DNA of 58,663 nucleotides from Clostridia bacterium (lineage in GTDB: Bacteria; Bacillota; Clostridia; Oscillospirales; CAG-272). This document shows, piece after piece, positions 34,469 to 42,614 of this stretch. The notes below the pieces were generated by a model that saw nothing but the letters and a program-made list of their open reading frames with translations, was not told where the DNA came from and made no database searches. Made by a program: the position numbers and the translations under genes. Location: assembly GCA_017621655.1 (NCBI GenBank), contig JAGASS010000030.1, positions 1-58,663 of the forward strand, in the 5' to 3' direction. The first letter of the stretch is position 1, and the number at the start of each line of letters is the position of its first letter.

Positions 34469-35362
34469 ATGACGAAATATATCGCATTTTGCAAAATAGT
34501 TGAATGTAAGAGCTTTACGCGTGCCGCAGAGGCGCTCGGCTATACGCAGGCGGCGGTCAGCCAGATGGTCAGAACTCTTGAAAAGGAGCTTTCGGTCACG
34601 CTTTTTGTACGTAGCCGCAAGGAGATACTTCTGACGGGAGAGGGAGAAGCGCTTTATCCGTTCGTAAAGAAGCTTGTCAATTCCCATAACGAGCTTTTTA
34701 ACCGCGTCGCCGAAATAACGGGGCTTTCCTCGGGCGAGGTAAGGATAGGAACCTTCTCGAGTATGTCTCAGCGGCTTCTTCCCGGTGCGATGAGCGATTT
34801 CGGACGCGAGTATCCCGGTATACGCTTCGTGCTTTCTCAGGGCGACAATACGACGCTTCCCGAGCAGATAAGAAACGGAAGCATTGATTTCGGCTTCGTT
34901 TATCCCGAGGCGTCGAACGGGCTTGTGAATATTCCGATAGCGTCGGACTCCTTCCTTGCCGTTTTCCCCGAGGGACATCCGCTGGCAGATAGGGACTGCG
35001 TAACGATCAAGGAAATGTCGGCAGAGCCGCTTATACTTACCGACGAGGGCGGTGTCAATACAGTTCTGACTGCATTTGAAAAGGAAAAGATCTCCCCTAA
35101 TATAAAGTACCGTATACACGATGATCATACGATCCTATCTATGGTCGAAAAGGGAATAGGTGTAAGCATTTTGCCCTCGATGATACTCGACCGCGCGTCG
35201 TATAGAGTAAAGACCGTGCCGATAAAAAAGCCGGTCACGCGTACAGTCGGTATATCCTATTTGAGCGACGAGCTTTTGCCAATTGCCGCGAAGCGATTTA
35301 TTGAGTTTTTGAGAGAGAATATAGCAAGTTATCTGCCGAAGGAATATTCAGTCAAGGAATAA
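34469..35362 (+). CDS. LysR-family transcriptional regulator
   Basis: A 297-residue LTTR. The N-terminal winged HTH reads FTRAAEALGYTQAAVSQMVR and LEKELSVTLFVRSRKEILLT (about 14-55). The effector domain follows (about 90-290, VRIGTFSSMSQRLLPGAM, then IDFGFVYPE). It is co-transcribed with the hydrogenase gene 7 nt downstream and presumably controls it or a redox/carbon response; LTTRs more often sit divergent from their target. GGAGGCGG precedes the ATG. Effector unknown. Confidence 0.92.
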   Translation: MTKYIAFCKIVECKSFTRAAEALGYTQAAVSQMVRTLEKELSVTLFVRSRKEILLTGEGEALYPFVKKLVNSHNELFNRVAEITGLSSGEVRIGTFSSMSQRLLPGAMSDFGREYPGIRFVLSQGDNTTLPEQIRNGSIDFGFVYPEASNGLVNIPIASDSFLAVFPEGHPLADRDCVTIKEMSAEPLILTDEGGVNTVLTAFEKEKISPNIKYRIHDDHTILSMVEKGIGVSILPSMILDRASYRVKTVPIKKPVTRTVGISYLSDELLPIAAKRFIEFLRENIASYLPKEYSVKE

Positions 35363-35369
35363 GGAAACG

Positions 35370-36782
35370 ATGAATACAAGAAAATTTGACACTAAAGTAC
35401 AGCATTTGAAATTCATGGTGCTGCGCGAGGTCGCGCGAAACGCGTGGAACGCGACGCTCGTTGAAAACATAACCGAAATACCCGAGCAGATCGTTCCGGG
35501 AAACACACCGACGATGCGTTGCTGTGTTTACAAGGAGAGGGCGATACTCGGTCAGAGAGTAAAGCTTGCTATCGGCGGTCACAAGGCGAATCCAAACATA
35601 ATCGAGGTCATCGACATTGCCTGCGACGAATGTCCCGTCGGCGGTTACGAGGTAACGAACGCCTGCCGCGGATGCCTTGCGCACCGTTGCGAAAACGTCT
35701 GCCCCAAGGGCGCGATCTCCTTCGACCGTCAGCAGAAGGCGTTTATCGACAAGAGCAAATGTATCGAGTGCGGAAAGTGCGCGAGCGCCTGTCAGTTCCA
35801 GGCGATAATGAACTTCAAGCGCCCTTGCGAGCTTGCATGTAAGGTCAATGCGATCTCTATGTCGGAGACAAAGGCGGCGTCGATAAATAATGATAAATGT
35901 ACCGCCTGCGGTGCTTGCTCATACATATGTCCGTTCGGTGCTATCTCCGAAAAATCGTTTATTCTCGACGCAGTTGATATAATCAAAAAGAGCGATTTCG
36001 GTAAGAAGAATAACGTTTACGCAGTCGTTGCTCCCGCGTTTGCAAGTCAGTTTAACTATGCAAAGCGCGGTCAGCTTATTTCGGGTATCAGAAAGCTCGG
36101 ATTTACTCACGTTATCGAGGCGGCAGTCGGTGCTGATATAGTTGCGGTGAACGAGGCGAAGGAGCTGACGGAGAAGGGAATCCTTACCTCGTCATGCTGT
36201 CCTGCGTTCGTTTCGTACGTAAAGCAGGAGTTCCCCGAGCTTGAAAAGTACGTTTCGCATAATCCATCGCCGATGATAGCGACGGGCGAGCTTATAAGGA
36301 AGAACGATCCCGAGGCGAAGATAATTTTCGTCGGTCCTTGTACTGCGAAAAAGGACGAGCTGAATCTCGGGGATAACAAGAGTGTGATCGACGCGGTGAT
36401 AACATTTGAGGAGCTTTACGCGCTCTTCAGAAGCCGAGATATAAGCATCGCCGAGCTTGAGGAAAGTGAGCTTGACAGCGTCGCGTCACCATACGGCAGA
36501 AGCTTCGGGCGCACCGGCGGACTTTCCGAAGCCGTCGCACAGGCGCTTAAGGAAAGCGGAAGCGATTTCAATCTTAAGCCCGTTGTTTGTAATGGCATCG
36601 ACGAGTGCCGAAAGGCGCTTCTGATGCTCAAAAAAGGAAAGCTCAACGGAAACTTTATCGAGGGAATGGCGTGCGTCGGCGGATGCGTCAGCGGCGCAGG
36701 ATGCCTCACTCATTTCGATAAGAGCGCAGAGGTCGTTGATACCTTTGCGAAAGAGTCGAAAAAGAAAACGATCTCACAATAA
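35370..36782 (+). CDS. Monomeric [FeFe]-hydrogenase, group B-like
   Basis: The 470-residue iron-only hydrogenase couples ferredoxin oxidation to H2 in fermentation or senses H2. The N-terminal ~200 residues carry many Cys for [4Fe-4S] clusters (CDECP, CRGC.AHRCENVCPKG, CIECGKCASAC, CTACGACSYICPFG). H-cluster motifs are L1 TSSCCPAF with C276 (proton relay) and C277, L2 VGPCTAKKDE with C324, and L3 EGMACVGGC with C435 and C439. All four cluster ligands are present. Motif details (SSCCP, GPC in place of MPC, SGAG in place of GGG) differ from group A enzymes and fit group B. Maturases HydEFG are not in the window. Confidence 0.9.
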   Translation: MNTRKFDTKVQHLKFMVLREVARNAWNATLVENITEIPEQIVPGNTPTMRCCVYKERAILGQRVKLAIGGHKANPNIIEVIDIACDECPVGGYEVTNACRGCLAHRCENVCPKGAISFDRQQKAFIDKSKCIECGKCASACQFQAIMNFKRPCELACKVNAISMSETKAASINNDKCTACGACSYICPFGAISEKSFILDAVDIIKKSDFGKKNNVYAVVAPAFASQFNYAKRGQLISGIRKLGFTHVIEAAVGADIVAVNEAKELTEKGILTSSCCPAFVSYVKQEFPELEKYVSHNPSPMIATGELIRKNDPEAKIIFVGPCTAKKDELNLGDNKSVIDAVITFEELYALFRSRDISIAELEESELDSVASPYGRSFGRTGGLSEAVAQALKESGSDFNLKPVVCNGIDECRKALLMLKKGKLNGNFIEGMACVGGCVSGAGCLTHFDKSAEVVDTFAKESKKKTISQ

Positions 36783-36794
36783 CGTAAAACGAAC

Positions 36795-36828
36795 AAACCC
36801 GCGAGCGGATCTCCGCTCGCGGGTTTTT
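36795..36828 (+). terminator. Terminator of the LysR-hydrogenase operon
   Basis: AAACCCGCGAGCGGA / TCCGCTCGCGGGTTT with a 2-nt loop at full extension and a T-run. Confidence 0.9.
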
Positions 36829-36955
36829 GTGCGCGGCGTGGGTTTCGATGTATAGCCGCGAAGCGGCGTTGTAGGGTGCGACGTCCTCGACGCACCGTAG
36901 GGTGGGGGCTTGCTCCCGCCGTATACCTTCCCCCTTAGGAGAAGGTATAAAAGCG
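36829..36955. repeat. Dispersed intergenic repeats
   Basis: Pieces shared with 9640-10140 and 19690-20130: GTAGGGTGCGACGTCCTCGA, GGGGGCTTGCTCCCGCC and CCTTCCCCCTTAGGAGAAGG. No gene seen. The leader RNA promoter follows directly, as at copy A. Confidence 0.65.
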
Positions 36956-36967
36956 CAAATCCCGCTA

Positions 36968-36996
36968 TTGACAAATAATCTTCACCGTGATAAAAT
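36968..36996 (+). promoter_or_regulatory. Promoter of structured leader RNA, copy B
   Basis: TTGACA (36968-36973), 17-bp spacer, TAAAAT (36991-36996); almost the same as the copy A promoter, with start expected at 37002-37003. Confidence 0.85.
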
Positions 36997-37002
36997 GATA
37001 AT

Positions 37003-37203
37003 GCCAAACTAATCGAATATTGCAAAGTAGGTATAATTTTCTTTTTGGGGGAGAAGTATACCCTTTCATGATAGGTAAAGTTAGAATTTGATAAAATGCA
37101 AATTCCGCTTTGCCTATATGGTTATACCCATTTTGCAATGATTAGTTTGGCGACTATCGGAGTTTGCGTTTTTATGCGCTCGCTTCGGTGGGCGCATTTT
37201 TTA
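37003..37203 (+). ncRNA. Structured leader RNA or attenuator, copy B (class not recognised)
   Basis: About 201 nt with the same plan as 10181-10384 but largely different interior sequence. P1: 37003-37014 with 37140-37151 (12 bp). P2: 37019-37026 with 37132-37139 and 37030-37036 with 37122-37128. P3: 37071-37080 with 37108-37117. Pseudoknot: AAAATGCAAA (37093-37102) with TTTGCGTTTT (37163-37172), 10 bp including one wobble. Terminator: 37174-37197, UUCG loop, T-run. Antiterminator: 37154-37163 with 37182-37191, same register as copy A. The loop strand can alternatively be held in a local hairpin (37084-37090 with 37099-37105). Compensating base changes between copies support real structure. 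The GGAGG of the next gene lies about 10 nt past the T-run. Confidence 0.8.
37174..37203 (+). terminator. UUCG-capped terminator of leader RNA B
   Basis: ATGCGCTCGC-TTCG-GTGGGCGCAT followed by TTTTTT; same 10-bp stem and loop as copy A but different bases. Confidence 0.88.
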
Positions 37204-37224
37204 TTTTAATTTTGGAGGTATATT

Positions 37225-37647
37225 TTGAAAAGCAGCAGCGAAGCTAAAAACGAAATCCGAGAATTGTTTTTAAAGAACGGTTTTTCGGAAGAAACGTTTG
37301 TTATCGGAACGGGAAAGTCGCATTGTAAAAGCGAAAACAAATTTGTATTCCAAGCAAAAGGGAGAAAGAGTATTAGAGAAAGAACTGCTAAATATGCGGT
37401 TAAGTATTTTTCTGAATATGATTTTTACATTCTTTGGAAAATAAAGGAGAACGTGTCTTATGATAGAGAATCATATAGACAATGTCTCTCTATATCTTTC
37501 GATAAAGCTATGGAGGCATACAATAGCGGAAAACCTGCGCGTAAGGGCGTAAATTTCGAATGGTGCTTCAAAGAAAGTGTATATGTGGTAGATTTTGATG
37601 ATCTTAAAGTGTTGATAAATAGTTTATCAAAGGAGATAGAAAAATGA
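37225..37647 (+). CDS. Hypothetical 140-residue protein
   Basis: The product starts at TTG 37225 behind TTTGGAGG (7 nt). It has no signal peptide or membrane segment and is charged and soluble-looking (AKYAVKYFSEYDFYILWKIKE, GVNFEWCFKESVYVVDFDDL). No family recognised. Its stop overlaps the next ATG by 4 nt (ATGA), so it is translationally coupled to the BspA-like surface protein and both lie behind structured leader RNA B. Confidence 0.65.
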   Translation: MKSSSEAKNEIRELFLKNGFSEETFVIGTGKSHCKSENKFVFQAKGRKSIRERTAKYAVKYFSEYDFYILWKIKENVSYDRESYRQCLSISFDKAMEAYNSGKPARKGVNFEWCFKESVYVVDFDDLKVLINSLSKEIEK

Positions 37648-39602
37648 AAAAGCTTTTAATGATGCTTTTTGCGATTGCGACGATCTGCGTTGTCGCAATG
37701 CTCGGCACGACAAGCGCAAGCGCGGCAACAAGCGGTACGACCGGCGATTGCACATGGACGCTTGACGGCACCGTACTAACTATTAACGGTAATGGTGAGA
37801 TGGGAGATTATGATTGGGATGGCGGACCATGGGGAAAAGAAATTTCCAAGGTTATAATTGAAGACGGCGTAACGTCAATTGGAGATTACGCTTTCGTTGA
37901 TTGCTCAAGCTTGACGAGTGTAACTATTCCCGATAGTGTTATGAACATTGGATGTGATGCGTTCTTTTACTGTTACGGCTTAACGAATATATATGTTGGA
38001 AATAATAATGTTGCATATTGCGATATAGACGGCGTATTGTTCAACAAGGACAAGACTGCATTAATACTATATCCCGTAAACAAACCGAGTCGATCTTACA
38101 CTATACCTGGTGGCGTTAAAAGTATTAAAAGTTGTGCTTTTATGGGTATTAAATACTTAAAGAGTATTACTATCCCTAACACTGTTACCAATATTGAATC
38201 GGGGGCTTTTTATGGTTCCTTGCGACTTGAAGAAGTTTACATATCAGATCTTGCTGCGTGGTGCGAAATGTATTTTGATAGTGCAGATTATGGAGTAAGT
38301 GCAAATCCGCTGTACGGTAGTAAGCTTCTTCTGAATGGAGAACTGGTTACCGATTTGAAAATCCCGGACGGTGTGAAGAATATCAGAGAGGCAGTGTTCG
38401 CCGGCTGCGCAAGTTTAACTAGTGTTACTATTCCAATGAGTACTACGAGTATCGGCGAAGAGGCTTTTAGGTCCTGTGAGAATATATCGAAAATAATTAT
38501 ACCTGATAGCGTTACGACAATTGGAAGTGCAGCATTCTGGTGTTGCCGTAGTTTAACAAATATAACGATCGGCAATGGAGTTAAGAGTATTGGGAATTCT
38601 ACATTTTGCGATTGCACAAGCTTAACAAGCGTAACTATTCCCGACAGTGTCACGAGCATTGGATATTCTGCGTTCGAAAATTGCAAAATCTTGGGAATAA
38701 CAATCCCTAATAGCGTTACGAGCATTGGTGATAGTGCGTTTAGTTGCGTAAAAACTGCTAATTTTACGAAAAATCTTGAAAACCTTAGCACAGACACGTT
38801 CTCGTCATCAAACCTAAAAACCGTCAACTTTGGCGGTACGCGTGCAGAATGGGAAGCGATGATATACAGCGGCGACGAACAGTTCTCAAACGCGACGATA
38901 ATCTGTACTTGCCTCGACAACGCGCACGTTTACGATAATGCAAGTGACTATACCTGTAACGCTTGCGATTATACCAAAGATCCCTGTGCAACAGGACACT
39001 CGTATAAAAATACTTGGTCAAATGACGGCTCGAAGCATTGGCACGAATGTTCCGTCTGCTCCGCAAAGAAAGACGAAGCAACGCATACCTATGACAATGC
39101 CTGCGACACAACCTGTAACACTTGCGGATATACTCGCACGACAAATCATAGTTACAAAACAACGTGGGAAAAAGACAGTGCGAAGCATTGGCACGAATGT
39201 TCGGTTTGCGGCAACAAAAAAGACGAGGGGAATCACGTTTATGATAACAACGTAGATACTACTTGCAATACTTGCGGTTATACTCGTCAAGTTCAGACAA
39301 CGCCTTCCGCGACAACAAAACCCTCGACAACCACTCCCCCTACGTCAAGCACGTCGAAAAATGACGAAACGACTGCTGGTGATACAACGACCGCACCTGA
39401 TACGACTACCACGACCGACAGCACGACTGCTCCCGATACGACAACTCCCGACGTTACTATTCCAGACACGACCGACGGCGGAAAGGGAAGCGGCAACAAG
39501 GGCAGCGACAACACGACTACGGTTATAATTATCGTCGTAGCATCGGTTGCTGTAATTGGCATCGGAACGGCGGTTGCGCTTATTCTCAAAAAGAAGAAAT
39601 AA
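37644..39602 (+). CDS. BspA-type leucine-rich-repeat surface protein
   Basis: A 652-residue exported protein. Signal peptide 1-28 (TSASAA) is followed by a short beta domain (GDCTWTLDGTVLTINGNGEM), a hallmark start of clostridial BspA-like proteins. LRR_5 repeats of ~23 residues follow (about 70-390, IPDSVTSIG..AF..C..L), with a DUF-like insert NNNVAYCDIDGVLFNKDKT. Then come three Cys/His modules (HSYKNTWSNDGSKHWHECSVC and CNTCGYTR), a long Thr/Asp/Pro linker, a membrane helix and KKKK. It probably acts in adhesion or surface interaction. The C-terminal half matches that of the partial gene at 1-1509. Confidence 0.88.
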   Translation: MKKLLMMLFAIATICVVAMLGTTSASAATSGTTGDCTWTLDGTVLTINGNGEMGDYDWDGGPWGKEISKVIIEDGVTSIGDYAFVDCSSLTSVTIPDSVMNIGCDAFFYCYGLTNIYVGNNNVAYCDIDGVLFNKDKTALILYPVNKPSRSYTIPGGVKSIKSCAFMGIKYLKSITIPNTVTNIESGAFYGSLRLEEVYISDLAAWCEMYFDSADYGVSANPLYGSKLLLNGELVTDLKIPDGVKNIREAVFAGCASLTSVTIPMSTTSIGEEAFRSCENISKIIIPDSVTTIGSAAFWCCRSLTNITIGNGVKSIGNSTFCDCTSLTSVTIPDSVTSIGYSAFENCKILGITIPNSVTSIGDSAFSCVKTANFTKNLENLSTDTFSSSNLKTVNFGGTRAEWEAMIYSGDEQFSNATIICTCLDNAHVYDNASDYTCNACDYTKDPCATGHSYKNTWSNDGSKHWHECSVCSAKKDEATHTYDNACDTTCNTCGYTRTTNHSYKTTWEKDSAKHWHECSVCGNKKDEGNHVYDNNVDTTCNTCGYTRQVQTTPSATTKPSTTTPPTSSTSKNDETTAGDTTTAPDTTTTTDSTTAPDTTTPDVTIPDTTDGGKGSGNKGSDNTTTVIIIVVASVAVIGIGTAVALILKKKK

Positions 39603-39610
39603 CATAACAT

Positions 39611-39638
39611 AAAAAAGCACCCGAGAGGGTGCTTTTTT
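39611..39638 (+). terminator. Intrinsic terminator
   Basis: AAAAAAGCACCC / GGGTGCTTTTTT with loop GAGA. Confidence 0.9.
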
Positions 39639-39733
39639 GCGGGGCGTCGAGGACGTCGCCCCCTACAAATAACGTCCCGAAAATTTTGAAATTGCAAATA
39701 GCGTGAACGCGGGAGCGACGGACAGTCGGGGTG

Positions 39734-39778
39734 AGGGGTTCCCCGAAGCGAATGAAATGAGCTTTGGGGGTTCCGAGG
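39734..39778 (+). repeat. Dispersed 45-nt repeat, copy 4
   Basis: GGGGTTCCCCGAA ... TTTGGGGGTTC in the 271-bp gap between convergent genes; GTCGAGGACGTCGCCCCCTA-type pieces lie to its left. Nothing else is seen in the gap. Confidence 0.75.
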
Positions 39779-39842
39779 TTGCCTGTCCCTACAAAAATGT
39801 GGCGAAGAACACAAGAGCGCGATTCTCATTAAATTGCAAAAC

Positions 39843-39869
39843 AAAAAGCGACCGATTCGGTCGCTTTTT
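39843..39869. terminator. Terminator of the GH106-like operon
   Basis: AAAAAGCGACCGA / TCGGTCGCTTTTT, symmetrical, just past the minus-strand stop. Confidence 0.9.
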
Positions 39870-39873
39870 AGTT

Positions 39874-42585
39874 TTATTCAATTCCGTTTATTACGAAGCA
39901 GTAGCCGTCGTTCCACGGTCTTTTTCCCCAAACACCCCAGATAGTGTCTTCCTTAAAGAAGCAGGCGGGAGTGACCGCGTAGGTCTCGCCGATGTCGATG
40001 TGGTGAGGACCGAGGAGGTTACGGAGCGAGGTGATTATCGAAAGCTCTATCTCGTTCTCGCCGTCGACGATATAAGGTGAAATATCCATCGAATATGGGC
40101 GGAAGAGAATGTCGCCTGCGTCGACGCCGTTTACCTTGACGGAAACCGACGACGCGAGCATCTTGTTAAATTCGAGCTTATAACTACCTTTTTTGAGATC
40201 GAATGTCTTTTTGAGAGTCAGCTTGCCGTTGAAGAACGGGAAGCCCTGACGCTCGATTGACGAGAGTTTTATCTTATCTTTTGGCGCGGAGATGACGAAC
40301 TCGCCGTTATATCTGACGGCATCCTTATCAAGAATCTCAAATTCGCTTTCGGTCTTTACCGAGAAATTACCGATAAGGTAGCTGCTTTCGATCTCCTTAT
40401 CGTAGGTCAGCTTGTGCTTCTCGATTACCGACATTCTCGATAATTTGATGTTCTTATAGACTCTATCGCTCTGATCGAAGTCGCAGACGATGAGAAGCTT
40501 GTTTTCACCGACCTTGAAGTACTTAGCAACGTCGAGCTTGCGGAAGGATCTGTCTCTATAGTATCCGCAGTCCTTTTTCTCGATCTCGGTTCCGTTTATG
40601 AATATCTTGAATATATCGGGCGTTTCGACTACGAGGTAAAGCTCGCTCGGTACGTACTCGGCTTTTATTAAGTGCTCCATGTCGATCCTTACCTTGCGTT
40701 CAAGCGCGCACGCCTTTTCTTCAATCGAAATTTTCGGACCGTTTTCTTCGATAAGCTCGCCATCGAAATAGTAGTTGCATTTATCGAGTGTTATCGCGTT
40801 CAGATCGCCACCGACTATTTCCCAATCGCCGCTGAGGTCGAGGGCTTTACTTTCCGCCTTTGCTTCCGGCTTTTCGACGGGCTTTCTGTAGTCGAGGACT
40901 ACAGCGCTTCCCGACGGACCGAAGGTTATCTCACCGTAAAACGGCTCGGTCTCGCCATTAACAGCGTTAAGAAGGCAGGTGCCTTTTTCGATCTTTGCGG
41001 TGATATTTTCGTCAACGGTGTTAACGAAATAATACATATCAAATTCGTCAAAGGAACGCTTTGTATACACTATTTCCTCGCGGTCGACGATGTTATCGGG
41101 TTTAATATCGTCTGTGCCGTAATAGATCTTGCCGCCCTGACGCTCGAACTCGGAAAGAAGCTTCTCGGTCGAATCCATAAGCACCGTCTCGGGAAGAATA
41201 ACGACCGACGTATATTTCTGCTCGCCTATGATGAGCGCGCCGTTTTCAACGCTTGCGTAGTCTTCCATCAAAATTTCATCGCCGAGGTGGAAGCGGATGT
41301 GCTTCCTTTCAAGGGTATCCATTGCGTTATTGAAATCGCGGTCAAGCTTTGCGATCGGAGGATTATTCGGAACTCCGCCGTAGAGCACCCAGACGGTCGT
41401 CTGAGGATGGATGAGAAGCGTGTCGCATTCCTTTTTACCTTCTGCAAGCAACATACCGATACGGCTTACGTAGTCGGTGAACACGTTATACTTTTCCCAC
41501 CACGGCTCCTGATATGAGAACGCGCAAGGGAAGTCTCTCTTTCTGAGTCCTCGGAGACTGTATGCGGCAAGGTGCTGACATAGCAGATTTACTCCTCGTA
41601 CCATTTGCCATTCAAACATGCGCTTTTGGTCTTCGAAGCTGACGTTCCAACCGGTGAGCGCAAAGGTCTCGGAGATTACCTGCTTTTTGCCGAACTGTTC
41701 AGCGACTGAGGTGAGCTGGTATATAGTCATCTTCTCTAGCTTCTTACGGCCGAGGCAGTCTACACCGGGGATATGGAAGTTCTTGTAGCAGGGCATAATC
41801 GAGCCGTTAGGTCTTATTTGATAGACGAGAATTTCTTCTATCAAATGTCCCGTAAGCTTAAGTCCGCGCTCGTCGCACCACTGATATATCTGTCCGAAGT
41901 AGTTTTCCGAAAAGAGCTTTGCGATAAGACGCCAGAATTTGATTCGCGTGTTCTTATAGTCGCCGTATTCGAAGAATATTGCGGGAAGGACGGGGATAAG
42001 CTCCTCGCCGTATTCCTTTTTATATTCGTCGGGAAGCGTTAAGCTCCATGGAATACCGCCCTGCGAAAGCTGCGGCTCGTCGGTAAAATAGCCCTCGATG
42101 TCGTTTCCGAATTTTTCGTAATAGGGACGGTATATTTCGTTCAGAAAATCCGCCGTTACTTCCTTGTCAAGCAGATCGACGTAAAAGGGATCGGTCTTGT
42201 AATAGTAATGATAACCGTCGATATTCGCCACCGTTCTTTCGGTATGCTTTTCGCCCTCTTCAATGCAGAGGAGCTTTTGGTGATACTTTTCGCCCTTGTT
42301 ATTGACCGCACCGTCACCGAAGCCACTCGGCCAGCCGTTTTCGTCGTACGCCCATGCGCCCATGCCGAGCTTTTTGCCCATTTCGACGCCTGCGGCGATA
42401 TTATCGAACCATTCTTCTCCCATATACTCGGTCTGAAGACCTCCGCGAGCGTGCATGAAGTATCCGCCGATGCCGACTTCGTGCATCTGTTCGATCTGCT
42501 TTGATGTCTCGGCAGTGTTCAGCTTTTCGTTCCAGGACCAGAAGGGAATAGGTCTGTACTTATTCGGAATGTTCTTGAAATCCAT
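39874..42585 (-). CDS. GH106-like glycoside hydrolase (alpha-L-rhamnosidase-like), paralogue 2
   Basis: A 903-residue cytoplasmic enzyme without signal peptide. PIPFWSWNEKLNTAETSKQI and YFMHARGGLQTEYMGEEWF with AYDENGWPSGF are typical of the GH106 and related TIM-barrel glycosidases. Candidate catalytic acids are E170 (FTDEPQLS) and E306 (ISETFALTGW), at places like the two Glu of GH106 rhamnosidases. C-terminal beta-sandwich carbohydrate-binding parts follow (about 640-900). ATG 42585 is chosen: GGAGG is upstream, and the start matches paralogue 1. It follows paralogue 1 by 29 nt in the same operon. Confidence 0.85.
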   Translation of the reverse strand: MDFKNIPNKYRPIPFWSWNEKLNTAETSKQIEQMHEVGIGGYFMHARGGLQTEYMGEEWFDNIAAGVEMGKKLGMGAWAYDENGWPSGFGDGAVNNKGEKYHQKLLCIEEGEKHTERTVANIDGYHYYYKTDPFYVDLLDKEVTADFLNEIYRPYYEKFGNDIEGYFTDEPQLSQGGIPWSLTLPDEYKKEYGEELIPVLPAIFFEYGDYKNTRIKFWRLIAKLFSENYFGQIYQWCDERGLKLTGHLIEEILVYQIRPNGSIMPCYKNFHIPGVDCLGRKKLEKMTIYQLTSVAEQFGKKQVISETFALTGWNVSFEDQKRMFEWQMVRGVNLLCQHLAAYSLRGLRKRDFPCAFSYQEPWWEKYNVFTDYVSRIGMLLAEGKKECDTLLIHPQTTVWVLYGGVPNNPPIAKLDRDFNNAMDTLERKHIRFHLGDEILMEDYASVENGALIIGEQKYTSVVILPETVLMDSTEKLLSEFERQGGKIYYGTDDIKPDNIVDREEIVYTKRSFDEFDMYYFVNTVDENITAKIEKGTCLLNAVNGETEPFYGEITFGPSGSAVVLDYRKPVEKPEAKAESKALDLSGDWEIVGGDLNAITLDKCNYYFDGELIEENGPKISIEEKACALERKVRIDMEHLIKAEYVPSELYLVVETPDIFKIFINGTEIEKKDCGYYRDRSFRKLDVAKYFKVGENKLLIVCDFDQSDRVYKNIKLSRMSVIEKHKLTYDKEIESSYLIGNFSVKTESEFEILDKDAVRYNGEFVISAPKDKIKLSSIERQGFPFFNGKLTLKKTFDLKKGSYKLEFNKMLASSVSVKVNGVDAGDILFRPYSMDISPYIVDGENEIELSIITSLRNLLGPHHIDIGETYAVTPACFFKEDTIWGVWGKRPWNDGYCFVINGIE

Positions 42586-42614
42586 GTGCGCATCCTCCGT
42601 TATCAGTTGCGGTT

